A stretch of 12,691 bases of DNA from JAQBGV01 sp032128395 (lineage in GTDB: Bacteria > Planctomycetota > UBA8108 > UBA1146), in the NCBI GenBank assembly GCA_032128395.1, contig JAQBGV010000116.1, forward strand, positions 1 through 12,691, given 5' to 3'. Positions 1-9,270 of the stretch are shown one piece after another (position 1 is the first letter of the stretch; each line of letters starts with the position of its first letter). Below the pieces are notes generated by a model. That model did no database searches. It was not told the origin of the DNA and was given only the letters and a program-made list of their open reading frames with translations. The translations under genes and the position numbers were made by a program.

Positions 1-42
1 GCGTGGTTCGTCGGAGTACCGGCGGAGGTCCGGGACAGGCAT
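1..42 (-). CDS. Possible start of a further gene (14 codons visible)
   Basis: An ATG at 42, 25 bases past the TPR stop, opens a frame that stays open to the window edge. It reads MPVPDLRRYSDEPR. The nearest purine-rich bases, AGGTG (47-43), touch the ATG and are too close to act as a normal ribosome binding site; an in-frame GTG at 45 is an alternative start. The product is not recognisable from so few residues. The short spacing and shared strand would suit a next operon member, but a GC-rich stretch this short is often open by chance. Confidence 0.25.
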   Translation of the reverse strand, partial: MPVPDLRRYSDEPR

Positions 43-67
43 CACCTGCGGCGAGCCAGTCCCAGCT

Positions 68-3000
68 CTACTGCTCCCGATCCCGGCGCTCGAGCTCCTC
101 TTGCGCCGCCGCCGCCGCCGCCTTCCGCTCTCGCCAGTGCGTGGCGCGGTCGGTCTGCTCCGCTGCTTCTGCTGACCTGACCAGCTCGTCGAGCAGCTCG
201 TTGTCGAGCGAATACTTCGCTGCCGGTTCCCCCAGTGCGAGGGCGAGCATGGGGCCATCCCCTTCACGAACGCGCGCGATCACCTCCGAGAGCCGCCCGA
301 GGTGGAGCCGACCCTCGTCCGCGAGGGTCCGCTCGATCGTGTCCGCCCACGAATCGTCGCCGAACTTCCGGGCGAGGTCGGCGATCCAGAGCTGTAGGTT
401 CGCACTGTCCTTCGCGAGGGGGACGATCGAGTCGAGGAGTTCGCCTGAGCGCTCGACCTCACCGAGCTCGTGGAACCGCGCTGCGCAGAGCGCGAGGAGT
501 TGGAAAGCGACATCGTCGCTCATCCGATCCTCGGCTTGCCACGCCTTCACCTTGCCGGCGATCGATTCGTACCACCCCTTCGGATCGACCCACGCCGACG
601 AGTCCTCGGGGAGGAGCTTGAGCTGGAGGTCGAACCCGATCCACCCGGTCTGCTCGAACTGGTAGCGGTACCAGGGGTACTTCAGGTTGTCGGGCACCGG
701 GAGCTTGCAGATCGCGACCTCGAGACACTCGAGCGCGCGCTCCGTCTCTCCCGCCATCGCGTACAGATAGGACGCCGCCTGGGCGGCGTTGCGCTTCGGG
801 ACCTCACCCAGGTCGGTGACGTGGTCGCAGACCGCCCGCGCTTTCTCGAGGGCGCGCGCGGGGCCGAGGAGCTTCTCCCACGTCTGGATCACGAGACGTT
901 CGTAGTTCTCGCGCCCCCAAAACGCCTCCTCGCCGGGGTCGGAGAGTGCGAGAACCGCCTCCACCGTGCGGATCTGTTCATCCCCATCGAGGTGCTCGAT
1001 CACTTCGCCGAGGAGATCGTCCGCGGAGTCCCAGAAGCGGTTGCTCCGATCGGGCTGGACCACCGCGCACCAGCGATACAGGGTCCCCGCCCGCTCGCTG
1101 AGGCCCGACTTCGCGGCGAGCCGGGCGAGGCGACGGAGCTGGCCGGTGTCGGTCGGGCTGACGTTCTCGAGCAACCCCTCGAGGGTGGATGCGATCTCGT
1201 CCGCGGAGCGCTCCTCGGCGAGTTCGAGCAGGGCGAAGATCAGACCGTATTCGTGCTTGCCGACCTCGCCGCGTCGTTCGCGCGCGAGCAGCCCTTCGAG
1301 CGCGGTCTCCGCGCCGACGCGTTCGGCTTCCTTCTGCGCCAGCGCGCGGAAGATGTCCCCCGCCACTTCGTTGCCGAGCGACCCGGCGGAGAGGGAGCGC
1401 AGTTGTCTGCGGATTTCCCCCTCGCCGAACCCCTGCGCGATGAAGACATCTTGGGCGGTGCGGATCTCGGGAGGCGCCTTCTTCTCCTTCTCCTCGGGAG
1501 CGGAGATTTCGGGGAGTCCGCCGCGGGATCGGTTCTTCTTCGCCGCTTCGCGCGCCTTCTGCTGCTCTTCCTCGCTCGGCGGATCTGCGGGCCAGATCTG
1601 TCGGCCGGTGTACTCGCCACCGTACTCGACGAAGGACCCGGTGGAGGTCTGCACGATCATCATCGATGCGAACCGCGGATCCGCTCCCGCCGTGGGAAAC
1701 CTGCGCCAGAGGCGCCGGAAGGTCGCGATCGCCGTACTTCGATCGCCTCTCTCGAGTGCATCCTTCACGCCGAGCACGGTCGCGGGAGGGGTGCGGTCCT
1801 TCTTCGCAGCGGCCTTTTCGTCGGTCTCCGCGTTCTTTGCATCGAGCAGAGCGAGGGCTTCGACCGGGTTCATCAGCCCCCGCCAGTGACGCACGAGATT
1901 GTCGAGCAGTCGCTGGTCGTCCGGCTTCGCGGCGACGATCCTCTTCTCCAACTCGATCGCCCGGAATGCTTCGCCTCGAGCGGAGTGGAGCCGTGCGAGC
2001 TGCTGGAGGAAGGAGACCTCAGCGGGGAAAGCCTCGACCGCGGCCTCGATGCCGGCGCGGCTCTGCTCTTCGTCTCCATCGCGGGAGAGCAGCTGCAGAC
2101 GGAGCTTCGTGAGCTCCACGTCCTTCCCCGCGTCTCGTTCCGCGTTGTCGATCAGCGCGAAGAATCGATCGGAGTGATCCTCGAAGAACTCTTCCACGAT
2201 CCGGTTCACCGCGTTTCGGACCCGGTAGTCGGGGTTGCCCCCGAGGGATTTCAACTGATCCCGGTACAGTTCGGCCGCGATCTCCCACGCGGCGTCCTCC
2301 TGACCGATCTGACGGAGGAGGAGCGCCTCACCGGAGCGGTACCCCGCGTCCTGAGGCTCCTTCTCCCTGAGGGTCCGGATGTACCGGAGCGCGACCGCTG
2401 CGTTCGGACTCTTCACCTCCGTCAACTGATCGACGTAGTAGGTGAACATCTGGGGATCATCGGCTTGTTCGACACCCTGCTTGAACGCCCCGGCGAGGAA
2501 GTCCGCGAAGCTCACGTCGACCTCCTCATCGAGGACGGGGAGGAGCTGGAGCGCGAACATGCCGGTCTGGGACTTCGGGAGCTTGGGCCAGATGCGGCGG
2601 GCGACCGGGCCTCGGTCCGCCGTCGGCAGCAGCGCGAACATCTCCGGGATCCCGTAGATGAACCGATCGCTCGCCTCGAGGCGTTTCACGATCAGCTCCT
2701 CGACCTGTTCGGACGTGAAGAGGTCCGAACCGAGGGACTTCTGGAGGTCGGGGAGGCGCGAGACGAAGCTCGAGAACTTGTCCGGGTTCTCGTTGACCGC
2801 ATCGACCAGCTGCTCGATCAGACTCCGTCGCCGCGGCTCGTCGAGGATCATCCCGCTCTGACGCAGGATGTTCTCGACCCCGCCGTAGAGCGAGTCCGGC
2901 GAGTGCTGGACCATCAAGTTCAACCAGTGGCGGCAGAGCCCGAGTACGAGTTCCGGATCGCCGAGATAGAGCGCGGTCGAGACGAGGACCGGCAGCCGCT

Positions 3001-6000
3001 GCTGATCGCTCGGTTCGCCGGTGGAGAGGTCGAGGCGCGTCAGCAGTTCCTTGACCTGGTCGTCGTGCCCCTCGACGAGGAGCGGGAGGATCCGGGCCGA
3101 CGCCTCAGAGACCGGGATCACCCCCGGAAATTCGCCATCGCCGGCGCTCCCGACCAGCAGGGCCAGCTTCTGCCGTTCCTTCGCGTCCCGCCCGCTCTCG
3201 TCGAGGAGGCGGCGCGCAGCCACTACGTACCCCCAGGAGACGCGCGAGCGCACCATGCTCTCGAGGATCTTCTTGTCGTCGGGGAACGCGGCGAGGAGGC
3301 GACGGTCGAGCGTTTCGAGCCGGGCCGAGTGGCCGAAGGCGAGAGCGAAGCGGCGGTAGCAGCTGATGCGTCCCTCGAGGCGCGGGAATTCCTCGAGCGT
3401 GACCTCCTCGGTCGGTGCGTCGGTGACGAGACCGGCGAGTTCCGCATCGATCGCGGCGAGCTGTCCCCCGAGGAGCGGTTCGATCCCCTCGAACGGGAGC
3501 GTGGCGATGACTCCGCTCTGGAGGCGGAGGAAGAACTGTTCCGCTTCGTCGACGTTGCGATTCGCGAACCAGTTCATCTGTGGGTCGGGTGCACCGTTCT
3601 TTTCCTTCTGGACCAGTTTTCTCTCGGGGCGCCGGGAGAGCACGATCTCGAGTCCCCGGCGGTAGAGCTCGCCGGCCAGGTCATCGCGCCCGAGTTGCTC
3701 GTGGAGCTCTCCGACCTTGGTCAGGAGCCCGACGTCGCTCGGCTCGACGGTGAGGATTCGCTCGTAGATGTGCAGAGCCTCTTTCGGGTACCGGGACTTC
3801 TCGAACGCCTCGGCGATCTGGGTCTGGAGTTCTCCGTACTCGGGGAGCTGGCTCATCCGCTGGAAGGTCTTCGTCGCGTTGATCACCTCGCGGGAGCGAA
3901 GGAACGCCTCGCCGAGCTCGAGATAGACCTGCGGCGGGACGAGCTCCCCCTGGCCGAGGAGACGGCGCCCGAACATCAGTTGCTCGGTGTTGTCGACCTC
4001 CGGTTCGTCGGGCTGCGGTCTTCCCGCGAAGATGACCCCCCGCTGGCGCCCTCCCGCTGGCTCGGCGAGTGCCATCAGCTCCCGCAAGAGCGGCGTCCGC
4101 TGCTCGCCGGCGATCGGCAGGGCCATCTTCAGCGCGCGGATCGCCCCCGGGGTGTCGCCGAGCTCCGCGGAGAGATCGGCGAGCAGGCGGTAGAGGTAGA
4201 GCTTGTCGGCGCGGCGTGAGATGCGCTCGAGCACGATCCTCCGCGCCCAGTCGACGAGTCGGTCCGGTGCGCCGGTGTTCGCGCGCCCGTCCCGCATGTT
4301 CAGGATTCCGTCGATCGCGATCGTGAACAGATCGTCCTTGTCGGCGGTCTCGGCGAGGTACTGGAACATCCCGGCAGTTCGAGAGTGGCGCCCGAGTTCC
4401 TTCTGGAGATTGGAGAGCAGCAGATAGGTGTCGATGCGTTCGGGGTGCTCGGCGAGCGAGTAGCGGTATGCCTTTAGCGCTTCTTCCCGCAACCCGGCGA
4501 GGGCGAGCACGCCCGCCTCGAACTCACGCGAGACCGAATCCGACTCTTCGATCTTCAACTTCTCGAGGATCGCGCGCGCCTCGTCACGGCGTCCTCCCTC
4601 GAGCTTCGCCATCGCGAGCTGGCGTAGGTAGTCCGCACGCCCCTCGGGATCGATCTCGATCAGCTCCTCGACGACCTTCTCGTAGTTGAAGAAGTCCTCG
4701 CACGCGACGAAGATCCGCGCCTTCTCGGCGAGGACCTCGGTCGCCTTGCGCCCTGAGTCCTTCCAGTACTCCTCGACGATCTCGGTCGCCGAAACCGGGT
4801 CCTTCACGTGGGTGTAGAGCCGCACGAGGAGCCCGACGTCGCGATCGTCCGCCGTTCCCTCGGCGATCTTCCTCTCGAGGCCGACTGCGACCTTGGCGAG
4901 CTTCCCCAGGCGGGAAGCGACCGACATCAACCGTTCCTCGACGTACCGGCGCCTCGGGATCGAATCGACCGCCCGCCAGATCTCCTGCCAGAGCCCGAGT
5001 GCCTCCTCCTCCTTGCCGATGTCCGAAAGGAGGAGCGCGAGCTTCATGTCGGTGTCGGGGTTCGAATCGGTCCCCTTCGCGATCCGGAACCGCTCGAGCA
5101 CCTCGACCGCGCGCTCCTTGTCGCCGAGTCGGGAGTAAGCGTCGGAGAGGTCCTTCCGCACCGGATCCGTGGGCGGGGAGCTCTCGTCGATCTCGGTGAG
5201 CGTTGCGCGAGCCTGATCCATGTCGCTGTGGGAGAGGTGCAGCTCGTAGAGGAAGAGCAGGGCGCCGTTCCGCGCCTCGTCCCCCATCGACTCACACGCC
5301 CGTGCGAACTCCATCGCGAGATCGTCCAGCCCGATCGCCATCAGCGTCGAGGCCGCCGCCATCCGGTACCGGAGATCGTCGGTCACCCCGAGATAGGTGC
5401 GCCACACCTCGACCGCCGCCTCGCGGTTGCCGCGCTCGAGATAGAACCGCGACAGTCCTTCACGCCATTCGATGAAGCGCGGCTCCTCGCGAATCAGCTG
5501 CCGGTACGCGTCGATGAGGGTCTCCTCCTGACCGGTCTCGCGGCACATCTCGAGGAGTTCGCGACGCATGTCGATGGTGAACTGCTCCCCCGCGGCGTCG
5601 CGGAACAGGCCGAGAGCCTGGTCGACGCGGCCGGTCTCGCGAAGGAGGTCGATCCACGCCTGGCGCGATTCATCGGTCAGGGTCGTCGAATCGGCGAACC
5701 GGTCGATCAGCTCGGGGAGGGCGCCATCGCGCCGGTACGCCTCCACCAGGACCGTCAGCGAGTATCGACGGTCGCGCTGGAGCTTTGCGCTGCCGACCGC
5801 GGCCCATGCGAACTCCTGAGCGCGGTCCCACTCCTCGGCCTCGAGGGCCCACTCCGCGAGCCGCACCTCCTGACGGAATCGGGCACTCCCCTCGCCATCT
5901 TCGGTGGTGAAGACATCGATCGCGTCCTTCTGTTCCCCGCGCAGCGCAAGGATCACCGCGGCTTGGTTGGCCAGCTGGACATCGCGCTCGGGAACGCGCG

Positions 6001-6772
6001 CGAAGATGGCGAGTGGAGTCAGCTTGCGCTCCCCCTCGGCCTTCTGTTTCGGTGGCGACCCGGAACCGGTCGAGGTCACCGGCGCCGTGAGCGTCGCCCC
6101 TCCCGCCGAACGGACGCCCACCGCGGTACCGGCGGGGATCAGGAGCATCCCGGCGAATGTACCGGTCGCGGTGGAGGCGGCGACCGCCTCCCTCTCCTTC
6201 TCCGGATCGAGGAGGAGGGCGCGACGGAGCAGCACCGCGTTCCGGAGCGTCTCGTCGATCTCTCGGTCGAGCAGCTTCCCGAACACCTCGTGCGCGGCTT
6301 CGTTCTCGCCGAGTGCATCGAGAATCTGAGCGCGCTCGAGGATGTCCTCGACCGTCTCCACGGACTCGGGGATCTTCTCCGCGAGCTTCCGCGCGAGGTC
6401 GAGGTCGCCGAGGATGCGCAGGAGCCGCGTCGTCAGCCGACGCAGCGCGATGATGTCGGGGGCGTCGAGGCTCGGGTCCTCTTCCTCGCTCTCGAAGAGG
6501 ATCGTGCGGATCCGCTCGCGCAACCGCTCCTGACACGCCTCGATCAGCGGTTCGGGAGATCCGTGTGCGATGATCGACGAGTGCCAGAGAGCGTCTGCGT
6601 GAACCCTCGGATCGTCGTCGGCGAGCGCGGCATCGAGAGCGGGGACGATCGTCTCGTCGAGCGGCGGCGGACCCTCGTCCTTCGGGACCTGTGCCCCGAG
6701 GAGGCCCACTCCGATGATCGCGAGTCCGAGCAGCAGCCGGATCGCGATATGCTGAGATCCGTGACGCGGCAC
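68..6772 (-). CDS. Giant exported TPR-repeat protein (2234 residues)
   Basis: The protein opens with a signal-peptide-like stretch: basic start, hydrophobic residues about 13-26 (LLLGLAIIGVGLLG), and a likely cleavage near GA-Q at 27/28. Almost all the rest is helical repeats of TPR type. Clear examples lie at about 433-466 (SRFYLERGNREAAVEVWRTY), 538-563, 575-603, 985-1040, 1588-1617 and 2092-2118. Many other units are diverged. Regions breaking the repeats are a Gly/Ala/Thr-rich segment (about 196-250), a Gly/Arg/Pro-rich one (about 897-941) and a charged Lys/Glu/Pro linker (about 1731-1770). The C-terminus is a charged helix with six alanines. No catalytic motif was seen. The role is inferred to be a periplasmic protein-binding scaffold for the two membrane VWA proteins encoded just upstream. 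TPR proteins occur in Bat operons, but this one is several times larger than typical. GTG overlaps the upstream TAG by one base; the gene ends in TAG. Confidence 0.9.
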   Translation of the reverse strand: MPRHGSQHIAIRLLLGLAIIGVGLLGAQVPKDEGPPPLDETIVPALDAALADDDPRVHADALWHSSIIAHGSPEPLIEACQERLRERIRTILFESEEEDPSLDAPDIIALRRLTTRLLRILGDLDLARKLAEKIPESVETVEDILERAQILDALGENEAAHEVFGKLLDREIDETLRNAVLLRRALLLDPEKEREAVAASTATGTFAGMLLIPAGTAVGVRSAGGATLTAPVTSTGSGSPPKQKAEGERKLTPLAIFARVPERDVQLANQAAVILALRGEQKDAIDVFTTEDGEGSARFRQEVRLAEWALEAEEWDRAQEFAWAAVGSAKLQRDRRYSLTVLVEAYRRDGALPELIDRFADSTTLTDESRQAWIDLLRETGRVDQALGLFRDAAGEQFTIDMRRELLEMCRETGQEETLIDAYRQLIREEPRFIEWREGLSRFYLERGNREAAVEVWRTYLGVTDDLRYRMAAASTLMAIGLDDLAMEFARACESMGDEARNGALLFLYELHLSHSDMDQARATLTEIDESSPPTDPVRKDLSDAYSRLGDKERAVEVLERFRIAKGTDSNPDTDMKLALLLSDIGKEEEALGLWQEIWRAVDSIPRRRYVEERLMSVASRLGKLAKVAVGLERKIAEGTADDRDVGLLVRLYTHVKDPVSATEIVEEYWKDSGRKATEVLAEKARIFVACEDFFNYEKVVEELIEIDPEGRADYLRQLAMAKLEGGRRDEARAILEKLKIEESDSVSREFEAGVLALAGLREEALKAYRYSLAEHPERIDTYLLLSNLQKELGRHSRTAGMFQYLAETADKDDLFTIAIDGILNMRDGRANTGAPDRLVDWARRIVLERISRRADKLYLYRLLADLSAELGDTPGAIRALKMALPIAGEQRTPLLRELMALAEPAGGRQRGVIFAGRPQPDEPEVDNTEQLMFGRRLLGQGELVPPQVYLELGEAFLRSREVINATKTFQRMSQLPEYGELQTQIAEAFEKSRYPKEALHIYERILTVEPSDVGLLTKVGELHEQLGRDDLAGELYRRGLEIVLSRRPERKLVQKEKNGAPDPQMNWFANRNVDEAEQFFLRLQSGVIATLPFEGIEPLLGGQLAAIDAELAGLVTDAPTEEVTLEEFPRLEGRISCYRRFALAFGHSARLETLDRRLLAAFPDDKKILESMVRSRVSWGYVVAARRLLDESGRDAKERQKLALLVGSAGDGEFPGVIPVSEASARILPLLVEGHDDQVKELLTRLDLSTGEPSDQQRLPVLVSTALYLGDPELVLGLCRHWLNLMVQHSPDSLYGGVENILRQSGMILDEPRRRSLIEQLVDAVNENPDKFSSFVSRLPDLQKSLGSDLFTSEQVEELIVKRLEASDRFIYGIPEMFALLPTADRGPVARRIWPKLPKSQTGMFALQLLPVLDEEVDVSFADFLAGAFKQGVEQADDPQMFTYYVDQLTEVKSPNAAVALRYIRTLREKEPQDAGYRSGEALLLRQIGQEDAAWEIAAELYRDQLKSLGGNPDYRVRNAVNRIVEEFFEDHSDRFFALIDNAERDAGKDVELTKLRLQLLSRDGDEEQSRAGIEAAVEAFPAEVSFLQQLARLHSARGEAFRAIELEKRIVAAKPDDQRLLDNLVRHWRGLMNPVEALALLDAKNAETDEKAAAKKDRTPPATVLGVKDALERGDRSTAIATFRRLWRRFPTAGADPRFASMMIVQTSTGSFVEYGGEYTGRQIWPADPPSEEEQQKAREAAKKNRSRGGLPEISAPEEKEKKAPPEIRTAQDVFIAQGFGEGEIRRQLRSLSAGSLGNEVAGDIFRALAQKEAERVGAETALEGLLARERRGEVGKHEYGLIFALLELAEERSADEIASTLEGLLENVSPTDTGQLRRLARLAAKSGLSERAGTLYRWCAVVQPDRSNRFWDSADDLLGEVIEHLDGDEQIRTVEAVLALSDPGEEAFWGRENYERLVIQTWEKLLGPARALEKARAVCDHVTDLGEVPKRNAAQAASYLYAMAGETERALECLEVAICKLPVPDNLKYPWYRYQFEQTGWIGFDLQLKLLPEDSSAWVDPKGWYESIAGKVKAWQAEDRMSDDVAFQLLALCAARFHELGEVERSGELLDSIVPLAKDSANLQLWIADLARKFGDDSWADTIERTLADEGRLHLGRLSEVIARVREGDGPMLALALGEPAAKYSLDNELLDELVRSAEAAEQTDRATHWRERKAAAAAAQEELERRDREQ
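105..122. repeat. GCC trinucleotide repeat, six units, coding for alanine
   Basis: Six GCC units read on the plus strand; on the coding minus strand they give the A6 run (K-AAAAAA-Q) near the C-terminus of the TPR protein. Such runs can change length by slippage without shifting the frame. Six units is modest. Confidence 0.7.
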
Positions 6773-9270
6773 TACGCCTCCATCCCGGGGTGTGAGCGAC
6801 TTCGACGGTAGAGGATCTCCCCGAGGAACGCGAGGAGTGCCAAGAGCGAGCAGAGCGGGGCGAGTTCTCGGATCCCCCGCGGCGCGCCCCCCCCACCCGC
6901 GGTCGGGTTGAACGAGCCGAGGTCTCCGATCACCGACCCGCCGGTCGCGGCGGCGAGCGCCGCGAGGTCGAGGGCGTGGGCGGGGTCGACCTGCCCCTCG
7001 GGACTCCCGCCGGGATGCGCGGGAGAAACGAGGCGCCAGGCGCCGCGAGCGGGGTCCACCGTTCCGCAGGCGATGCGGACCGCCGCCGCCGGGTCACGTC
7101 CCAAGGTCGCGACGAAGCGTCCTGGGGCGCGTTCGTGGAACTCTAGCGCGGTCGCGGTCTCTCCTTCGCCCAGGCGGGAAGCGCGGGGGAGCGGGGCCGC
7201 GCGCTCGCGGCGTTCGGCGATGACGTCGAGCCGCGTCCCGTCCTCCTCGAGGGACCAGCGGTACGGGCCGACCCCATCCGCCGCGGTGCGCGAGAGCACC
7301 CGGGCGAGGAACGCGCCGTACTCCGGCCACTCCTCCCACCCGGTGGTTCCAGGGCCGACCGGCTCGGTGAGGAACGCGGTCGCCCGGCCGAGGCCGGCGC
7401 GCCAGCTTGCGAGCACGGGATGACCATCGGTGCGGGTGCGCAGCAACACCTCCGCTCCAGGACGAGCGCGAGTCTCGACGTAGCCCGAGACCGAGGGGAC
7501 GCCGAGCGGGTCGACTTCTCCCCACCACCCGGCGCCGCCGCGCGGCTCGACTGCCTGCACCCCGGGTCGGTAGGCGGGGAGGCGCGCGGTCGACGGCTGC
7601 TTGAGCATGATCTCCGGCAGGTTGAACCGATCGCTCGCGTTGTAGTAGCGACCGTTCCCCCAGTCGGCGAGCTGCACCAGGAACTCGCCGTGGCGCGCGG
7701 GGCCGACGAGCACCGTCGAGACGCAGATCCCGTCGCGAGCCATCCGCCGGAGCAGCGACTCGTACGGTCCGGTCTCGACACCGGCATCGGTGAGCATCAA
7801 CACGTGCTTGTAGCGGGTCTGCATGTTGCGCAGGCCGTAGTACGCCTCTTCGATCGCCGGCAGGAGGATCGTGCCGCCGCCGGCGTCGAGACGGTTCAGC
7901 GCGCGTTGGATGTCGATCGCGTTCGCCGCGGACTGCAGTGGCGCCGCCCAACGCTTCGTCCCGTAGAACTCGACGATCCCGACCTTGTCATGGGGGAGCA
8001 ATCGTCTTATCGCGAGCCGCGCGGTCTCCTTCGCCAGGATGATGCGGTTCCCACCCATCGACCCCGAGGTGTCGATGATGATCGCGAGGGCGGTGCTCGG
8101 GTCCTTCTTCTCTTCCTTCTGGATGAACTCGATGGGGAGCGTCTGCGCGAGCGGGGAGTCGTGGTAGCCGCCGGGGCCGAAGCTGCCGCCGCCTCCCGAC
8201 ATCAGCAGTCCGAGGCCGCGCTCGCGCACCGCCTCGCCGACCGCCTCCTGGAACGACGCGGGCATCGTCTCCGCCGGGCGGTCGTCGATCATCACCAGGT
8301 CGAAGCGATCGAGATTTGGCTCGGCGGTGAGGTCCTCGCGCTCCTCGAAGTCGAATCCTGACCCGACCAACTCTTCCAGGCGTTCGCGCCCCTCCGCGAT
8401 CCGTTCGCCGAGGTAGAGCACCCGCAGCGGATCCTGCACGGCGACCTCGGTCGCGAAGGAGTTGGTGCCGGGGAATTCGTCCGTCCCCTCGGTCGCGCTC
8501 ACCGTGACCACGAGCGGCAGGAATCCCGACTCTTCCGGTTCGATCGGCAGCATCACGCGAGTGCGGCCATCGACTGCGACCCCCTCGCGCACCGCGAGCA
8601 CCGCTTCGCCCGAGGAGAGGGTGACGGTGGCGATCGCGCTGCCGATCAGATCGACGTGGGCGCGGGCGGTCGCGCCTGCGCGCAGCGGCTCTTCGACGAA
8701 GAGCCCGACCGGACGCAGATCGGTTTCTGGGGGACCGCGGAGGATGTCGACATGGACGGGGATCCCCCGCGCCGCGAGCGCCTGGGCTGCGGGTCCCCAG
8801 TCGTGAGATGTCGAGTGTCCGTCGGAGATCAGTGTCACGGAGCCGTGCGTCCCGGCGGGGATCTGTGACCCGGCGACCGCGAGGGCTGCGCCGAGCGGCG
8901 TGCGGTCGCTGGTGAATCGCTCCGAGCGCTCCCAGGACGAGTTCGCTAGCGACGTCTCGCCCCCCTCCCCCATCGAGAGAAGGATCGCTCGGTCGTCGCC
9001 GAGGCGGCGTCCCAGCGACTGGAGGCCGGTCACCGTGCTGCTGGAGTCGCCGAGGAGGACGCTCGTAGTGGTGTCCAGGAGGAGCACGTGATGCGCTCGG
9101 GTCTCCTCGCCGGGGACCGTGGGTCCGGCGAGCGCGAGGATGAGCAGCGCGACGACCACGCTGCGGATCGCGCCGTGCTTGAGGTCGCGCAAGCGCCGGG
9201 GCCAGACCCACAGGACGGGGATCGCGAGAGCGAGCCAGAGCCAGATCGGAGTGGTGAATTCGATCGCCAT
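6772..9270 (-). CDS. Membrane protein with two VWA-like domains and an amidotransferase-like domain
   Basis: This 832-residue protein has two N-terminal helices (about 8-23 and 35-50) split by a basic loop PRRLRDLKHGAIR, and the BatA-like phrase LLILALAGP. VWA-like domain 1 (about 60-180) has D66-T-T-T-S70 and LISDG (Asp150). Residues about 280-385 resemble a class I glutamine amidotransferase fold (LRVLYLGE, DLVMIDDRP, LLMSGGGGSFG) but lack the nucleophile cysteine. VWA domain 2 (about 393-560) has an intact metal site: D400-T-S-G-S404, Thr467 and Asp495. A C-terminal helix (about 803-821) precedes a basic tail, so the large middle part should be periplasmic. I chose ATG at 9270, which overlaps the upstream stop as TGATG; a GTG at 9303 would add 11 residues inside the previous gene. 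The stop overlaps the next start as TAGTG. Proteins with this domain mix are frequent in Planctomycetota; no biochemical role is established. Confidence 0.9.
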   Translation of the reverse strand: MAIEFTTPIWLWLALAIPVLWVWPRRLRDLKHGAIRSVVVALLILALAGPTVPGEETRAHHVLLLDTTTSVLLGDSSSTVTGLQSLGRRLGDDRAILLSMGEGGETSLANSSWERSERFTSDRTPLGAALAVAGSQIPAGTHGSVTLISDGHSTSHDWGPAAQALAARGIPVHVDILRGPPETDLRPVGLFVEEPLRAGATARAHVDLIGSAIATVTLSSGEAVLAVREGVAVDGRTRVMLPIEPEESGFLPLVVTVSATEGTDEFPGTNSFATEVAVQDPLRVLYLGERIAEGRERLEELVGSGFDFEEREDLTAEPNLDRFDLVMIDDRPAETMPASFQEAVGEAVRERGLGLLMSGGGGSFGPGGYHDSPLAQTLPIEFIQKEEKKDPSTALAIIIDTSGSMGGNRIILAKETARLAIRRLLPHDKVGIVEFYGTKRWAAPLQSAANAIDIQRALNRLDAGGGTILLPAIEEAYYGLRNMQTRYKHVLMLTDAGVETGPYESLLRRMARDGICVSTVLVGPARHGEFLVQLADWGNGRYYNASDRFNLPEIMLKQPSTARLPAYRPGVQAVEPRGGAGWWGEVDPLGVPSVSGYVETRARPGAEVLLRTRTDGHPVLASWRAGLGRATAFLTEPVGPGTTGWEEWPEYGAFLARVLSRTAADGVGPYRWSLEEDGTRLDVIAERRERAAPLPRASRLGEGETATALEFHERAPGRFVATLGRDPAAAVRIACGTVDPARGAWRLVSPAHPGGSPEGQVDPAHALDLAALAAATGGSVIGDLGSFNPTAGGGGAPRGIRELAPLCSLLALLAFLGEILYRRSRSHPGMEA
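6777..6781 (-). promoter_or_regulatory. Ribosome binding site for the giant TPR gene
   Basis: GGAGG lies 4 bases before the GTG at 6772, inside the last codons of the upstream gene. Together with the signal peptide that follows, it fixes this GTG as the start. Confidence 0.7.

Noticed and set aside
1..67. Terminator after the TPR gene
   Set aside because: GGGAC (32-36) and GTCCC (59-63) can pair, but with a long loop, and no T-run follows on the minus strand. A further gene may start here instead.
470..4219. 1249-codon open frame on the plus strand opposite the TPR gene
   Set aside because: Its codon boundaries coincide exactly with those of the minus-strand gene, so it only needs the sense codons TTA, CTA and TCA to be absent, which GC-rich codon use provides. 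The translation has no recognisable domain, while the minus strand gives a signal peptide and TPR repeats.
4808..6811. 667-codon open frame on the plus strand
   Set aside because: Same mirrored frame as the other long antisense frame, and it runs past the end of the TPR gene only briefly. It is a composition shadow without domain or ribosome binding site support.
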